A DNA stretch of 64,000 nucleotides from Sorex araneus (GCF_027595985.1 NC_073302.1:283476668-283540667); one strand, 5' to 3'. Numbered from the stretch's first letter, positions 33,560 through 45,399 are shown. Made by a program: numbers and translations. The notes: generated from the letters alone by a model not told the origin.

Positions 33560-34540
33560 AGCACTCGTTTTTCCTTTAGTAGATAATGTACACCTGATCC
33601 ATCAATCATGGATGTATACTAGGAAAATCCCTATGTCTTGGCTATTGTAAACATGAGGGATATCTCCATAGATACTTTTTCTTCCCTTGAGGGGGAAAAA
33701 GAGAGGCAGAAGTAAAATTTCTGGATCAGGGAATATTTCTATTGTTAATATTTTGATGAGCATAGGTATCACACAATAACTGGTAGCTACAAAATATACA
33801 TTTTCATGGAAAGTGCAATTGATACCTATTTTTCATATTCCCACCAAAAAATATTTCTTGTTCTTTTTAAAAATAATATTTATTTTTCAAGACACATCCG
33901 GTGACACCTCCTTGTGCTTTTCATTGCATTTTCCTAATGATAACATGATGAACAGTTTTCATAATCATTCCTGTTGATCACCTCTAATTGTCTTTGGCAT
34001 AGTGTCTACTCAAACGTTCTGCCTACTTTTAAATGTTTGGATTTTGTATGGAATTTATTGACTTTTGCTATGTTGAGTACTACCCTCTTTTTAGATGTAT
34101 TAGTAAAAAAATTCTCCTGTTCTGAAGGTGAATGCTTTATATTGTTAAGAATTCTCTGGGCTGGGCAGAAGATTTCCTATTTTTTTTTCTATTTAACCTA
34201 ATAGAATCCTACTTTTGTATTTATGCTTTTGCTATCTTTCCTTATGGTGTCTAATCCAAAGAAATTACGGCCAATATCAAAGTATTTTAGGCCTATGCTG
34301 TCTTCTTTGAATTTTATGATTTTAGGTCTTAACACAGAAGTCTTCCAGTCCCCAATACTTTTTGTGTGAGTTTTTGTGGAGGGTGTATTTGGTGGCCCAT
34401 TTTTAGCCACCATTCACTGAAGAGATTTAACAAAGTCTTGGCTCCTTTGTTAAAAATCAATTGACCATATATTTAATGGGATTATTTCTGGTCTCTCCAT
34501 TCTGTTCCCGTGATCCTTGATCTAATATTTGTTTCTTTTA
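33560..34540 (-). mobile_element. Ancient L1 ORF2, antisense, segment 1
   Basis: The + strand follows the common antisense reading of old mammalian L1 almost step by step: 'tcttggctattgtaaacatg', 'tttcatattcccaccaaaa', 'cttttcattgcattttccta', 'ggtgtctaatccaaagaaat', 'cattcactgaagagatttaa' and 'tcaattgaccatatattta'. Segments 34,690-34,900, 35,880-36,240, 36,445-36,600 and 37,300-37,865 continue it in order. No frame survives. Confidence 0.85.
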
Positions 34541-34552
34541 TTATTGTCGTTT

Positions 34553-34682
34553 TTGTTTGGGGGCCATGGCTGGTGTTGCTCAGAGCTTATTCCTGGTGGG
34601 GCTTAGGGACCCACATGGAGTCCAGTTGCACCGGAGACAGGAGGGTGCAAAGCAAGCACTAATCCTTCTATACTATATCTTC
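34553..34682 (-). mobile_element. Old SINE A inside the L1
   Basis: The T-rich start is followed by 'ggccatggctggtgttgctc', 'agagcttattcctggtgggg' and 'gcaccggagacaggagggtg', the complement of a diverged SINE A. Confidence 0.65.
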
Positions 34683-34689
34683 TTTTATT

Positions 34690-34900
34690 TTATTTTAATA
34701 TAAAATTATTTCAATGGCTTTCATTTTATAATAAAGTTTGAAATCATGAAGTAAAGCATTACTTCAGATCACTTTGTTTATAATTGTGGACTTTTGTGAT
34801 TCCGTACAAATTTCAATAGTGTTTGTCAGTGAATAATGCCATTGGAGTTTTGATATGATTTTAGTAAATCTGTATTTATTACTTATTTTAATATATTATC
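34690..34900 (-). mobile_element. Ancient L1 ORF2, antisense, segment 2
   Basis: It resumes with 'taataaagtttgaaatcatg', 'ttttgtgattccgtacaaat' and 'atgccattggagttttgata', all in the expected L1 order. Confidence 0.8.
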
Positions 34901-35069
34901 TATTATGCAATAAATAGGTAGCATATTATGTGTGTTTATATATTTATACACCACCACTGACCTCAGATCCTCTTTTCCTTCTTCCCTTTGAGACCACAGA
35001 TCACTGATAGGTTGAACTGTCTGAACACTTGGACCCTTCTAGGATGTTTTATTGTTTACTTTACTTACT

Positions 35070-35304
35070 TTATATATAGCACAGCAGGTAGGGCATTTGC
35101 CTTGTATGTGGCCGACCCGGGTTTGATTCCTCCATCCCTCTTGGAGAACTTGGCAAGCTACGGAGAGTAACTTACCCACACAGCAGAGCCTGGCAAGCTA
35201 CCTGTGGCATATTCGATATACCAAAAGCAATAACAACAAGTCTCTCAATGAAGATGTTTCTGGTGCCGCTCGAGCAAATTGATGAGCAACAGGATGACAG
35301 TGCT
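35070..35304 (+). mobile_element. SINE B, nearly complete
   Basis: The first ~12 bp of the head are replaced by AT sequence (tatatagcacagcaggtagg). The B box is ggtttgattcc. The middle (cagcagagcctggcaagcta) and RTE end (gagcaaattgatgagcaaca) are intact, then GTGCTACA runs into the downstream AT repeat. Confidence 0.9.
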
Positions 35305-35545
35305 ACATATATATATATATATGCACACACATATATATCCCTTGCTTTATATGTGGCATACATGTACATAATGTATGTATACATACATGCACACGTATGC
35401 ATGTGTGTTTATATATGTATTTTATATACTTAATATAAACCTTATATTTATCTATAACTATACGTCAATATATTTGTAAATATATGTTTATACATGAAGC
35501 ATATATTAATCTATATTGTATGTGAGCATAAATACTTTATTTTTA
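35305..35545. repeat. AT/TATG/CATA-rich simple sequence
   Basis: It begins directly at the SINE B tail and continues as mixed AT and TATG units, with interruptions, until the inverted SINE B at 35,550. Confidence 0.75.
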
Positions 35546-35549
35546 TATT

Positions 35550-35800
35550 TTTACATCATCACCATCCCATTGATCATCAAACTTCTCAAGCGATCTCAGT
35601 AACGTCTCCATTCGTCCTAGCCCTGAGATTTTAGAAGCCTCTCTTTACTTGTCCTTCCCAACGATGCCACATTGGAGGCTCTTTCAGAGTCAGGGAAATG
35701 AGATTCAGCATTATTACTGGTTTGGGCATATGAATACACCATGGGGAGTTTGTGAGGCTCTCCCATGTGGGCAGGAAACTCCTGGTAGTTTGTCAAGCTT
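35550..35800 (-). mobile_element. SINE B, long form, antisense
   Basis: It contains the extra ~95-bp module absent from short SINE B (complement of 'ctctgaaagagcctccaatg' and 'aaatctcagggctaggacga') and the shared end (complement of 'gaatggagacgttactgaga'). The tail is an ATC-type repeat (catcatcaccatcccattga). The tRNA head is missing. Confidence 0.85.
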
Positions 35801-35879
35801 TTACATATTTGCATATTTATATCCCACATTTGAGAAAGATAATTCAGTGACTATTTTTCTTTTGGTTCACTTCACTTAG

Positions 35880-36240
35880 CATGCCATCCTTAGTATGGAT
35901 ACTTAATGTTTTACCAACCATCATTGACTATCTTTAGATTTATTTTTATCTATTTGTTTCAACATTATAGGTTTGTTGTACAGGATTTTACCTCCTCGAT
36001 TAAACGTATTCATAGATATTTTAATTGTTTAGATACTTTCATACATGTGATTGCTTTCTCAGTTTCCTTTTCCAATAGTTTGTGTATTAGTGTTCATTAT
36101 TGCAAGAGATTTTTATATACTGATTTTTTTTTTAACCTGCAGCTTACTGGATTTATTTATTGGTTATACCAAATATTTGTGTGTGTGGAATCTCTAGCTT
36201 TTCTCTGTCATCTTGAAATAGAGACAGTGTTTTTGGAGTT
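35880..36240 (-). mobile_element. Ancient L1 ORF2, antisense, segment 3
   Basis: The sequences 'cctcctcgattaaacgtatt', 'ttttatatactgattttttt' and 'agcttactggatttatttat' correspond to the next part of the antisense L1 text. Confidence 0.75.
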
Positions 36241-36329
36241 GGGTCCAGGGCCTCCCTGACTATGCTTGAGAGTTTTGGATCTATCCATGTTGATGCTAGG
36301 TGATCCTGATGGTTAAGTCCCTCCGCCTA

Positions 36330-36437
36330 GCAGTGTTTGGGTGCCTGGGATTCCACGTGGTGCTGAGAATTAAACTCGATGTCTCACATTTCCCAGGCAT
36401 GCATTCCATCCCTTTGAAACATCTCTCTAGTCCAAAA
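36330..36437 (-). mobile_element. Old SINE A fragment inside the L1
   Basis: The sequences 'ggattccacgtggtgctgag', 'aattaaactcgatgtctcac' and 'tttgaaacatctctctagtc' give the complement of the SINE head region. Confidence 0.65.
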
Positions 36438-36444
36438 AGAGTGT

Positions 36445-36600
36445 CTTACTTCCTTTTCAAATTTCTGTTTTATTTATTTCTTGCCTAATTTCTCTCTAAA
36501 ATTCCCAATACCGTGCTGAAAAGAAGTGGCAAAAACTGGCATCCTCATCTTATTCCTGGACTTAAGGGGAAAGTTTTAATTTTTGTACTATTAAGTACAC
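36445..36600 (-). mobile_element. Ancient L1 ORF2, antisense, segment 4
   Basis: It reads 'tatttcttgcctaatttctc', 'ttcccaataccgtgctgaaa' and 'actggcatcctcatcttatt', a highly characteristic antisense L1 passage. Confidence 0.85.
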
Positions 36601-36634
36601 AGTGTTTGTTGCTCATTTTCATATGTGCTCTTTT

Positions 36635-37290
36635 TAAATTTTTATTTTATTGTATAAGGTTGCTCACGATAATTCATTACATTTGCTATTCCAACACAAA
36701 TCCCCTACCATTATACCTTCCTACCACCACTATTTCAGATTTTCTCAACCACTACTCAAGCCTGCCCCTATTACAGGTCTTAAATAATTTATTGCTTGTT
36801 CTGAATAAATCTCTAAAAAATGATCAAAAAAGATTTCCTTAGAAGAAAGTGTGTGGGGATTGTTGTATCTCACTGTGGAGCCATTGAGCCCTGTATAAGA
36901 GTTTACTAACATGTTGTTATGGGTTAGAACTTGTGTGCTAATAATTTTTAACTGATATTGGTTGCCTTCTACCTTACATCCTATCCAATGGATACTACTC
37001 CTGGTACATCAAAGATGTAGAGTATGAGATGTCGTGCTCCAGGATTTCTAAAATTTTAAATAAGTTGTTATGGTTGGAGTTAGATTTTTAACTGGATGTT
37101 GACTTTGGGGTCTGAGGCATCTCTGAATCTTGTTGATCTCTCCCAAGATTTATTTGTGAGTCTCTGGATCATGGCCGGTAAATGAGTTTATACGGAGCCA
37201 GAGACAGTTTGTGGGCATGACTGTCAGGCTCCCAGAAGAACAGGAGCAGGGGGGAAAGTCACCCATCCTCTGACTCCACAAGAGCCTGAA
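36635..37290 (-). mobile_element. Younger L1-type 3' end inserted in the old L1, antisense
   Basis: It begins with a T-rich run (tttttaaatttttatttta) and 'caacacaaatcccctaccat', the 3'UTR pattern seen at 22,440. It continues with non-ORF2 sequence including 'gactgtcaggctcccagaag', after which the old L1 text resumes at about 37,300. The interior limits are approximate. Confidence 0.6.
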
Positions 37291-37299
37291 GATTTCAGT

Positions 37300-37865
37300 A
37301 TACTGCACGATATATACTCTTTGAGACTTTCTATTATGAATGGACAGTATTTTGTCAAATGCTCTTTTTAATGAGATGATCCTACTATTTTAATCCTGCA
37401 CTCTCTTAATGGGGTATATCACGTTGATTTGCAGTTGTAGACTCATACTTGTAACATGGCAGTATATTCCACTTTATTATTATTCATGATGCTTTCAATA
37501 GATTGCTGACTTCATTTTGCTAATATTTTATAGGAATGTTTACATGAAATATATTTGTTTATGGTTTTCATTTCTCTGAGTTTTCTTCTTTGTATTAGAT
37601 AACAAGGTAGTTATGACTTTATAAAATGAGTTGAGAAGTATTTGGATGCCTTTGAGAAAGATTGGTATTAATTTTCCATTAAATGTTGGGGTCACTAACT
37701 TGTGATCCCATCTAATCTTGGGCTTTTGCCTTTGTGGAGATTTTTAAAAGTTGTTCAATCTAGTAATTGGCATAAACAAGAGTTTCTAGTGTTTCATTAT
37801 TATGTCATGTTTCCTTGCATGCTTCTAGGAATTTGCCTAATTATTTTGATTATTCATGGAAATTA
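37300..37865 (-). mobile_element. Ancient L1 ORF2, antisense, segment 5
   Basis: The L1 text is followed closely: 'tattatgaatggacagtatt', 'ttgtcaaatgctctttttaa', 'atggggtatatcacgttgat', 'tttgctaatattttatagga', 'cctttgagaaagattggtat' and 'gggcttttgcctttgtggag'. Confidence 0.88.
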
Positions 37866-37886
37866 TAACTAAAAATATTCTTTAAA

Positions 37887-37990
37887 GGACTAGAGTGATA
37901 GCACAGAAATAAAGTACTTGTATTGCTTATGCCTGACCCCAATTTGATCCCTGGCACTGCGTATGGTTTCCCAAACAACCACTAGAAAAA
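37887..37990 (+). mobile_element. SINE A, 5' part
   Basis: It reads 'ggactagagtgatagcacag', 'cttgtattgcttatgcctga' and 'ccctggcactgcgtatggtt'. The 3' half is missing. Confidence 0.7.
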
Positions 37991-40400
37991 TTATATAGAA
38001 AATAATTGTCAAAAAGATTAATTGAGACACAGAAGAAATAATAATAATCAGTCATTATTACCTTGTCTAAAATACTCAGCAACTTTTTCTCATTCAAATA
38101 TCCATGCAATGTACTGTTTCATCCCTTGAACTCTTTCCTTATTTGATGTATTATAATTCATTTATCTAATATGATAAATATCAGGGGTTTTTTTTCTACA
38201 GGAGTAACATGTACTAAATATATTTGATATCCCCAAACATCTAATGTTATTAGATACATAAAAGTCAATTTATAGTGAATTGCTTCTAAAATCTGTACTG
38301 TTATATTGAAATTATGTGCCTGATATTCTTGAAATATCTAAAATTTTTAGAAATCACCAAATTCCTTTGGGTACACAGTAACTTCCTAAAAACTAGATAT
38401 TGAATAAATACATATGTAAATTAATATTGTACACATAACTTTATTATATTCTAATATGAATGTCCAGACACAACTGAAATATGAATTAATGACCATAGTA
38501 ATGACTAATTGAAAGTACATAATTTCTTAAAATTTATAGTCATCTTCCATGAAATATTTAATTCTATTTAGTTAAATATTAGTCCATCTTGCACTTATAA
38601 AAATTAAATAAAATATATGTTGTATCTTTTATTTCATGGATTTTGGCTCCTAAGATACTATATGGACCATGCAAATTGAAGTTTGCTTGTCTACGTCAAT
38701 ACTAACGATATCATAGGGAAGAGAAAAATCAACAATTAGGAGATTGCATCATTATGGATATAATTTCCTCAACATTTTTAAAATGTACCTAACCAAAGAT
38801 TGATAGCAAATTTAATGAGCAATCTATTCTGCTGAATGTGCATAGTGCCATTCTATGAAACGGAAACAACTGGAAATGTGTCAGAAATGCACTTTACAAC
38901 ATTAGTTGAAATGCCATTGATTGAGCAGTATTACACTGTGTTTGACCCTAAGAATTACCTCTGTAGTATGCAAGACAAGTGACATGTGAAAGAAATAGTC
39001 GAGCAAAAATCTAAATTTAAAACAAAAGCTATTCTTTCTTATAGAAATTTGATATGTCTCTTTGAAACAATATGCCAATAAAATGTCTCCTGTCCAAAAC
39101 CAAAAAAACAAAACAGCAACTCTATGGGGGAAATTATTTAGTGTTATCCTTTCAATATGCTACACATGAATCTGGAAAACTGTTGCAGATATTGTTTCAT
39201 CCCCATAGATATGTACTAAATTTGATTTCATTAAAAATCCCAACTTCTACTGAAATATATTTATATTTTAACATTTACACTTATTTTATTATATAAAATA
39301 TTTATTTAAAATTATTCCTGCTTGACTAAATATTGAAACAAAATAAGAGGAAAGGACATCATTACTGCCTCTGAAATTACATCTCCTCAGACTTTTTTTG
39401 AGGAAGCAGGAAAAAAAAAATATTTGCCCAGACTGGCTCCCAAAAACTCACTGTTTCACATAAATAGATGCAGATTGAATATATTAAATTTTGTAGAAAA
39501 GTATATACAGCAACCAGAAATCATAATCATATAAAAGAAAAATTCATCACCACATAGCTCTTTGCTTTTGACTTTGACTGATTCTCCCAGACCTTTTTAC
39601 CCCACCACTAAACCCCAATTGGATGCTGTTGAAAGTGGAAATATTAACTTCCACGCTAAAAAGTCTTTAGAAATACAGTTAAGGTAAAGGATAAAAAAGA
39701 TTTTCCCGAGTCAGAAAAATAATAAAGTAGTTAATTTAAAGATCAAATTGAAAAAAGTTTTATTATTATTCCTTCTAGACTGAAGATTGTTATTTCAAAT
39801 GAAAAAGAGGTAGGATTTAAAAATTGTTTGTAGATATTTCAAATTAAAGGAAAGACATAAATTTAATTGTAAACTCTTATTAACTTTAAACATGAAAATA
39901 GTGTCTAGGAATGTACATTCAGAATCAATACTTACAGCTCCTATCATAATCTTGTCAATTTCCCCAAAACAACTGCATTTAACTATACTTGTTACTCTTT
40001 ATTATGATAGTAATGAACATAGTTCAAAAGTGATACACACACATATATAAATATATATATAAAATCATATACCCACAAAATTCTTTGAAAACTCATTGGT
40101 TTTTTCCATCATACTCTACTTCCTTTATTAAATGTGGGTATAACTTATTTATTTTTAATTTGTCTCATCCAGTCATCACAAAATTTTAAATTACATTTAG
40201 TGCTTCAATTTTTTATAAACATAAATGATAAATATTCTATATTTCTAATTTATCCTCCTTTAGACATTTAACCTCTTACTGCAAAGTGAAAACTATCCTA
40301 TACCCACTCATTGTCTCTTCCTACTTTATAGTAAAGTTTTCAACATATGTTGCTCCCTACACTTTTTATCTAATTAAACAATTTTTCCTTAAAACAATTG
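37991..40400. other. Unassigned AT-rich sequence, about 2.4 kb
   Basis: No SINE, no readable L1 and no credible exon; short AT runs lie near 40,040-40,065. Confidence 0.4.
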
Positions 40401-40408
40401 TGTATTTA

Positions 40409-40540
40409 GGGGCTGGAGCAATAGTAAATGGGTAAGGTGTTTGTCTTGCATATGTCCAATCTGGGGCTATCCATGGCATGCAATATGGTACCTAAATCCC
40501 TCCAGGACTGATCATTGATCACAGAGTACCACCAGAAGTG
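40409..40540 (+). mobile_element. SINE A, old copy
   Basis: It reads 'ggggctggagcaatagtaaa', 'gtgtttgtcttgcatatgtc', 'gcatgcaatatggtacctaa' and 'gatcacagagtaccaccaga'. A SINE B inserted into its 3' end. Confidence 0.75.
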
Positions 40541-40551
40541 ATATATTATAT

Positions 40552-40802
40552 TACTGTATCACTGTATCACTGTGATTCTGTTGCTCATCGACTTGCTTGA
40601 GTGGGCACCAGACTACTTCATTGTTGTTGTTACTGTTTCTGTCATATCAAATACACCACGGGTAGCTTGCCAGGCTCTGCTGTGCAGGCAGGATACTCTC
40701 GGTAGCTTGCCGGGTTCTCCAAGAGGGGAAGAGGAATGGAACCCGGGTCTGCCACGTGCAAGGCAAATGCCCTACCTGCTGTGCTATTGCTCCAGTCCAG
40801 AA
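40552..40802 (-). mobile_element. SINE B with target site duplication
   Basis: The 12-bp duplication gatatattatat lies at 40,540-40,551 and 40,803-40,814. The inverted tail is (TGTATCAC)n, followed by 'cttgagtgggcaccagacta', the middle module and the full head complement ending in 'tgctattgctccagtcc'. Confidence 0.94.
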
Positions 40803-40814
40803 GATATATTATAT

Positions 40815-41440
40815 ACATGCACCCACATATGTAAATGTAAATATATGCACACACATCTATATGCCTGTGTGTATGTAAGTATACATATGTTTTCCTTTAT
40901 TCACAGATAATATCTGAAAATTAAAAACAGGTTAGTACCTAGAACAATCTAATTTTATGAATATTTCATATATTAAAATATACAGCAGAGTTAAAAGGCA
41001 TTTTCATCTTTAGTTTATTGTTTTCTCAATGGTTCAATATCAATATAAAAATAACACAAAGAAATACTCCTAGCATCAAAACATTTTAATTTTCTTCAAT
41101 CACATTTATTATTCCAAATAATTATAATTTTACATTGATTCAGATGTATATATCTTGACTTTCTTTTTTTAGTTTTTAATTTTTATGTTTTTTTTATGAA
41201 TTTTCAAATTTTTAGTAGTCTTTCCAAAATAAAAATGATGGGAGGGTGGGGGGAAAAACAGAAAAGAAAGGCAATATGCTTGAATTTTGAGATTTATTTT
41301 GAGATTCACATAAAACAGATTTACATAAAATTCACACAAGATGTTTTATAAATATAAAATTTAGTAACAATATAAAGAGTTAAGGAATAATTAAGAGAGA
41401 GAATCCGAGTAGACCTAAAAAAAGTGTAAAACCATGCCTT
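40815..41440. other. Unassigned AT-rich sequence
   Basis: The start is a CATA/TATG-type run (40,815-40,890). Nothing else is recognised. Confidence 0.4.
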
Positions 41441-41455
41441 AACATAAAGTACAAG

Positions 41456-41634
41456 CGGGGCTGGAGCGATAGCACAGCGGGTAGGGCGTGTGCCTTGCAC
41501 GCGGCCGACCCGGGTTCGATTCCCAGCATCCCATATGGTCCCCTGAGCACCGCCAGGGGTGATTCCTGAGTGCAGAGCCAGGAGTAACCCCTGTGTATCG
41601 CCAGGTGTGACCCCAAAAGCAAAAAAAAAAAAAA
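41456..41634 (+). mobile_element. SINE A (SOR-like), best-preserved copy
   Basis: I used this as the reference copy. A 15-bp perfect duplication (aacataaagtacaag) lies at 41,441-41,455 and 41,635-41,649. The tRNA-derived head has an A box (tagcacagcggg at 41,470) and a B box (ggttcgattcc at 41,513), the internal RNA polymerase III promoter. The body reads 'catcccatatggtcccctga', 'gcaccgccaggggtgattcc' and 'gagtgcagagccaggagtaa', ending in poly(A). The many retained CpGs and perfect duplication point to a recent insertion, probably by L1. Confidence 0.97.
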
Positions 41635-41649
41635 AACATAAAGTACAAG

Positions 41650-42435
41650 GATATTGGCTTTACATAGAAAATATTATATTATAATAACACATGGATGCAT
41701 TGTTAAGAAAAGGATTGCAATATCTCTATGTGCATGACAAAGAGTTTTGAAAATGAAGGCTTTACCAATGTATTATTGATTTCCAAGAGATAAGACAAAA
41801 AGAACCGTAGCAAGACTTTGCTTCCAGTACTGGAGAACTGTCTCTGGCAATGCAGAGCACCTGAAACGACCAGGAGAAGCCAGAGTATTAATTCAGTTCT
41901 AGGTGTTGTTTTTGCCATGTACCATTGATGTTGTTTCTTATCTTGGAAGAGTTAAAGAGAGAGGATGCAGTCTCAGTGGCTTCTTTAAAGAAAAAAGAAA
42001 AAAACAGGAAGAGAGAACTATAACAAGGAGGAAAAGCTAGCCAAGGTCCTGAAGATTTTGTCTACACAACTGCTCTCGCATGGTGTGTGGCGGGAGGGGT
42101 CCTTAGGACACTGATGGAAGGAATCTAGCTCTTTGGCCATGACTGTGGTGTTGGACTGATGCATCCATTGAAGTATGTGTAACAATATTGGAAATCAAAG
42201 TGCTTCAATAAATACAATCTAAGTAAAAAGAGAGAGACCCCAGAGAGCACCTTGGTCTTGCAGCCAAATGAGAACAATGAAAGAAATAGCCAACAAGAGA
42301 TTCAGATTTGGAATCTCACCCTACTGAATCTGCATTTTTCTTCATCCAGAACTTTCCAAATCCAGAAATGCAAGAAATAAATTTTTACTTTGTATATGCC
42401 ACCTAAGCTTTGGTGCTCTCGTAGCAGTCCAAACT
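41650..42435. other. Unassigned sequence
   Basis: No family recognised; an A-rich stretch lies near 41,985-42,005. Confidence 0.4.
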
Positions 42436-42439
42436 GTAT

Positions 42440-42560
42440 CAAAACAAGGCTTTCAGGAGTGATCAATCCCTGAGCACAGGAGCCAGGAGCAAGCCCTGAG
42501 CACTGTCTGATGTGGCCCCCAAACAAGAAAGCAAACGAACCAAGAAAAAAGAACCAAGAC
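42440..42560 (+). mobile_element. SINE A, 3' half
   Basis: It reads 'tttcaggagtgatcaatccc', 'tgagcacaggagccaggagc', 'aagccctgagcactgtctga' and an A-rich tail. Confidence 0.75.
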
Positions 42561-42561
42561 T

Positions 42562-43199
42562 TTTTGAACAACCACCAAACTAGTATTTTATTTCTTCAAT
42601 GAGAACAACCTTTCCTGCAATTCATAACCTCTGGCCTATTGTTTTAGTTTACTTAAAAAAAAAGTTTTAAGCAAGTGCCTTTCAAAAGTGAACTAAGAGT
42701 AGTTGCTTTTAAAACTATCACTTATAAAAATGTAAATGTATTGGTTAAAAAAATCACTTGCATTGGTAAGCGATGAAATTTGTAGAACTCCAGGTTGAAT
42801 AATTTTTTCAATAATTTTTCTTGAAAAACTATCTCTTACAAAAATGTAAGTGTATTGGTAAAATAAATTGCATTAGTAAGTGATAAAATTTGTAGAACTC
42901 TAGGTCGGATAATTTTTTCCCCTAGAACTTGGAATTTATTCTGCCATTATCTTACATAATCCATAACTGATTAAAAAAAATTTAAGTTTTATCCTTTCTC
43001 TTTGGAGCTGACCTGTTTTTTTCCACTTTTAGTTTTGAAGTTCTTTAGAACTTTCCTTATTCCTAGTACACTAAAAATGTAGAAAGTCAATATGTGAAGC
43101 TTTTAAAGTCTCTTCTGCATTCCAATCTGTGAACACCTACCTTTTAAATCATTTCAGCTCAGAGAAAGTTTTTCCCTTGGTTCCTACCGTTCTTGTTCT
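42562..43199. other. AT-rich sequence with a local direct repeat
   Basis: A segment around 42,709-42,815 recurs about 125 bp downstream (42,825-42,920): 'acaaaaatgtaagtgtattg' against 'ataaaaatgtaaatgtattg', followed in both by 'aaatttgtagaactc.aggt'. This is a local tandem duplication. No gene is seen. Confidence 0.6.
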
Positions 43200-43789
43200 T
43201 TCGCTTTTAAATTCTGATTAACGTAAGTCTAATAGACACATAGAAAGTATATAAATCAATAAATAGACTAGTCAGTGAATGGTCCCAGGATGAACATACC
43301 TCATCTTCACATCTTCTAAAATATAAAAGATTATAAAAAACAAGTCTTCCTTATGCTGACTTCTTTTCACTAAATTTCCTGTGTTGTAGAATGTAACCCT
43401 TGATCTAGTGTCTAAAAGTAAAAAATGTTCTGTACTTCAAACTTTTATAAAAAGAACATACAATATTTATCTTTATATGTCTAACATCTTTCACCCAACA
43501 TTAGTTTAATGAGATAACACCATGCTTTTAATGTGGCAGCAGGTCATTGCTGATTATTTTTAGTTATATTGGTAGGTATTAGAGTATCTCATTGTCACAA
43601 TGGTTTGCATATTTCCCGTTAGTTCTTGATTAGCTTTAAAAGTTTATAGCATATCTGGACACCAGTTTTTGCTAATCCCATGGTCAAATCAATTATCAAT
43701 TTTCTTCTCAGATGTCTGCCTTCTTTGTACTGATGAACGGAAGTTTCTTTTCCTTCACTTTATTCTAAGCCACCAGTCCAGTAATATTC

Positions 43790-43907
43790 CAGAGTTGTGG
43801 GTTTCACTGGCTGTGCAGACATGATATTTGGTACTCAGTGAAAAAGGTTTGAACTCAGGGACTGACATGTGCCCTGTGTATGATTAGAGCTATCTCTCTG
43901 GTCACTC
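43790..43907 (-). mobile_element. Old SINE A inside the L1
   Basis: The complement of 'gtttgaactcagggactgac' and 'attagagctatctctctggt' gives a decayed head. Confidence 0.55.
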
Positions 43908-44117
43908 GGAGTTTGTATATCCATATATGTATTTGGTTATGCCAGTTTTCAGATTATATTCACAGAAAGTATTTTCTTCATTGTGACTTTTTTCTTTTTC
44001 ATTCCTTTCAAGGAACTGCTTTATAAATAGCACTCTTAATTTTAACATTCCTTAATTTAATGATGTTTTATGTGAAGGGATTTAGTGACCTGGTTTCCTG
44101 CCACAAATTCATAAGCA

Positions 44118-44394
44118 AGGGCCAGGGAGATAAGATTAGAGCTCTTGTCTTTTATGTGCAAGGTCCTAAACTTGATCTGTGACACTACATGACCCCTTAT
44201 GTATCCCAGGATACAGTCTGCCAGGGTCCTGAGAATCACCAGGTATAGCATGATTGATCCCTAGCATCACTTTGCCCAAGTAGCATCATTATCACCAAGC
44301 CATCACCAGAAAGATGGTTCAATCAGCCAAGAATAGCAGGGAGGGACTCCCATGTCTTCTAAGCATTGCTTGGAAAAAACTCAAAAAAAAAAAA
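44118..44394 (+). mobile_element. SINE A-like, old, extended
   Basis: It reads 'gggccagggagataagatta', 'cttgtcttttatgtgcaagg' and 'cttgatctgtgacactacat', ending in an A run. At about 277 bp it is longer than other copies, so either two old SINEs are joined or the family has a longer ancestral form. Confidence 0.5.
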
Positions 44395-45399
44395 AGAAAC
44401 TTCATAAGAATTTTATAACATGTTCTTATACCTTTAATGTTCATCTTTCTTTTATACTTTAGATATGCAATCAACATGAAATAGATTTTTGTGAATGTCT
44501 GAGATAAAAGTCAAGTTTCATTCATTTCATAAGAGATTCTAATTCATTCAAAGTCTTTTATCAAAAAATCCTTTTTTTAATATAATTCAATACCATTCCT
44601 GTCATGAATTAGATATCCACACATGTATGGGTCTATACGCTTCCACTGGTCTCTTTGATATCATTAAGACAAATTTAACTCTTCTGTTCTTCTGGAAAAA
44701 CTAAGACTTTGAATCTTTTTCTTCCTCAAGAAAGTCCCTATTTTACTTTGTTCTTTTTGCATTTTAACACATCTCTTAGAATGATATTTGTCATTTCATT
44801 TCAGAAATTATTGGGACTGTCAATGATAGTTTTGCAAACCAGAAATATATTTGGAGATACTTGATATTTGATAACTAATAATTTTGAATCTTCCAAGAGT
44901 GCAATATTATACATTATTCCACTGATTAGATCTTCTTCAGGACTTATGTAAAAACTCTCAAATATTTCCCTATATTTTTCCTTGACTTTTTGTGATAAAT
45001 ATATTTAAATTTTAATTTCTAAGCTCTAGTTTTAAGTCCAAATGGATTAAACTTGCCTTCTATAGCTTTCCAAATATATTGGGAACTGGGTAAAAGAATT
45101 ATTTTCTACATTGGAAACATCAAAACAAGGCCGTGATCTTGGAGAGGAGAACATAAATGAGCCAAGCTCTCTAGCTTTCTCAGCTTGCTACTTGTAGACA
45201 GATGTCAGATAGAGAGAAGGCAAAACTGTGGTATCCTACAAGTGTTGTACCAGTGGTAGGATAAGTGCTGAAATGAGGAGACTGAGATGAGATTCACGTT
45301 AGCTTTGGAAGTCATTGGAAAGTATATTCGAAGGGATAGACCAATATAGAGATAAGTATACCTATTTGCAAAGTAAATCCTTTAAGTTTCTGATGGAAT

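Larger units (their letters stand above)
43200..45030 (-). mobile_element. Ancient L1, antisense, two SINE insertions
   Basis: Antisense L1-like passages include 'aaaaagaacatacaatattt', 'aacatctttcacccaacatt', 'catgtatgggtctatacgct', 'gaatcttccaagagtgcaat' and 'atcttcttcaggacttatgt'. The part from 44,400 onward is the more convincing; 43,200-43,780 is highly diverged. Confidence 0.55.

Noticed and set aside
41456..41530. tRNA gene-like sequence with A and B boxes
   Set aside because: It is the tRNA-derived head of a SINE, with a SINE body and poly(A) behind it; no proper acceptor stem pairing was evident. The same holds for all other SINE heads in the window.
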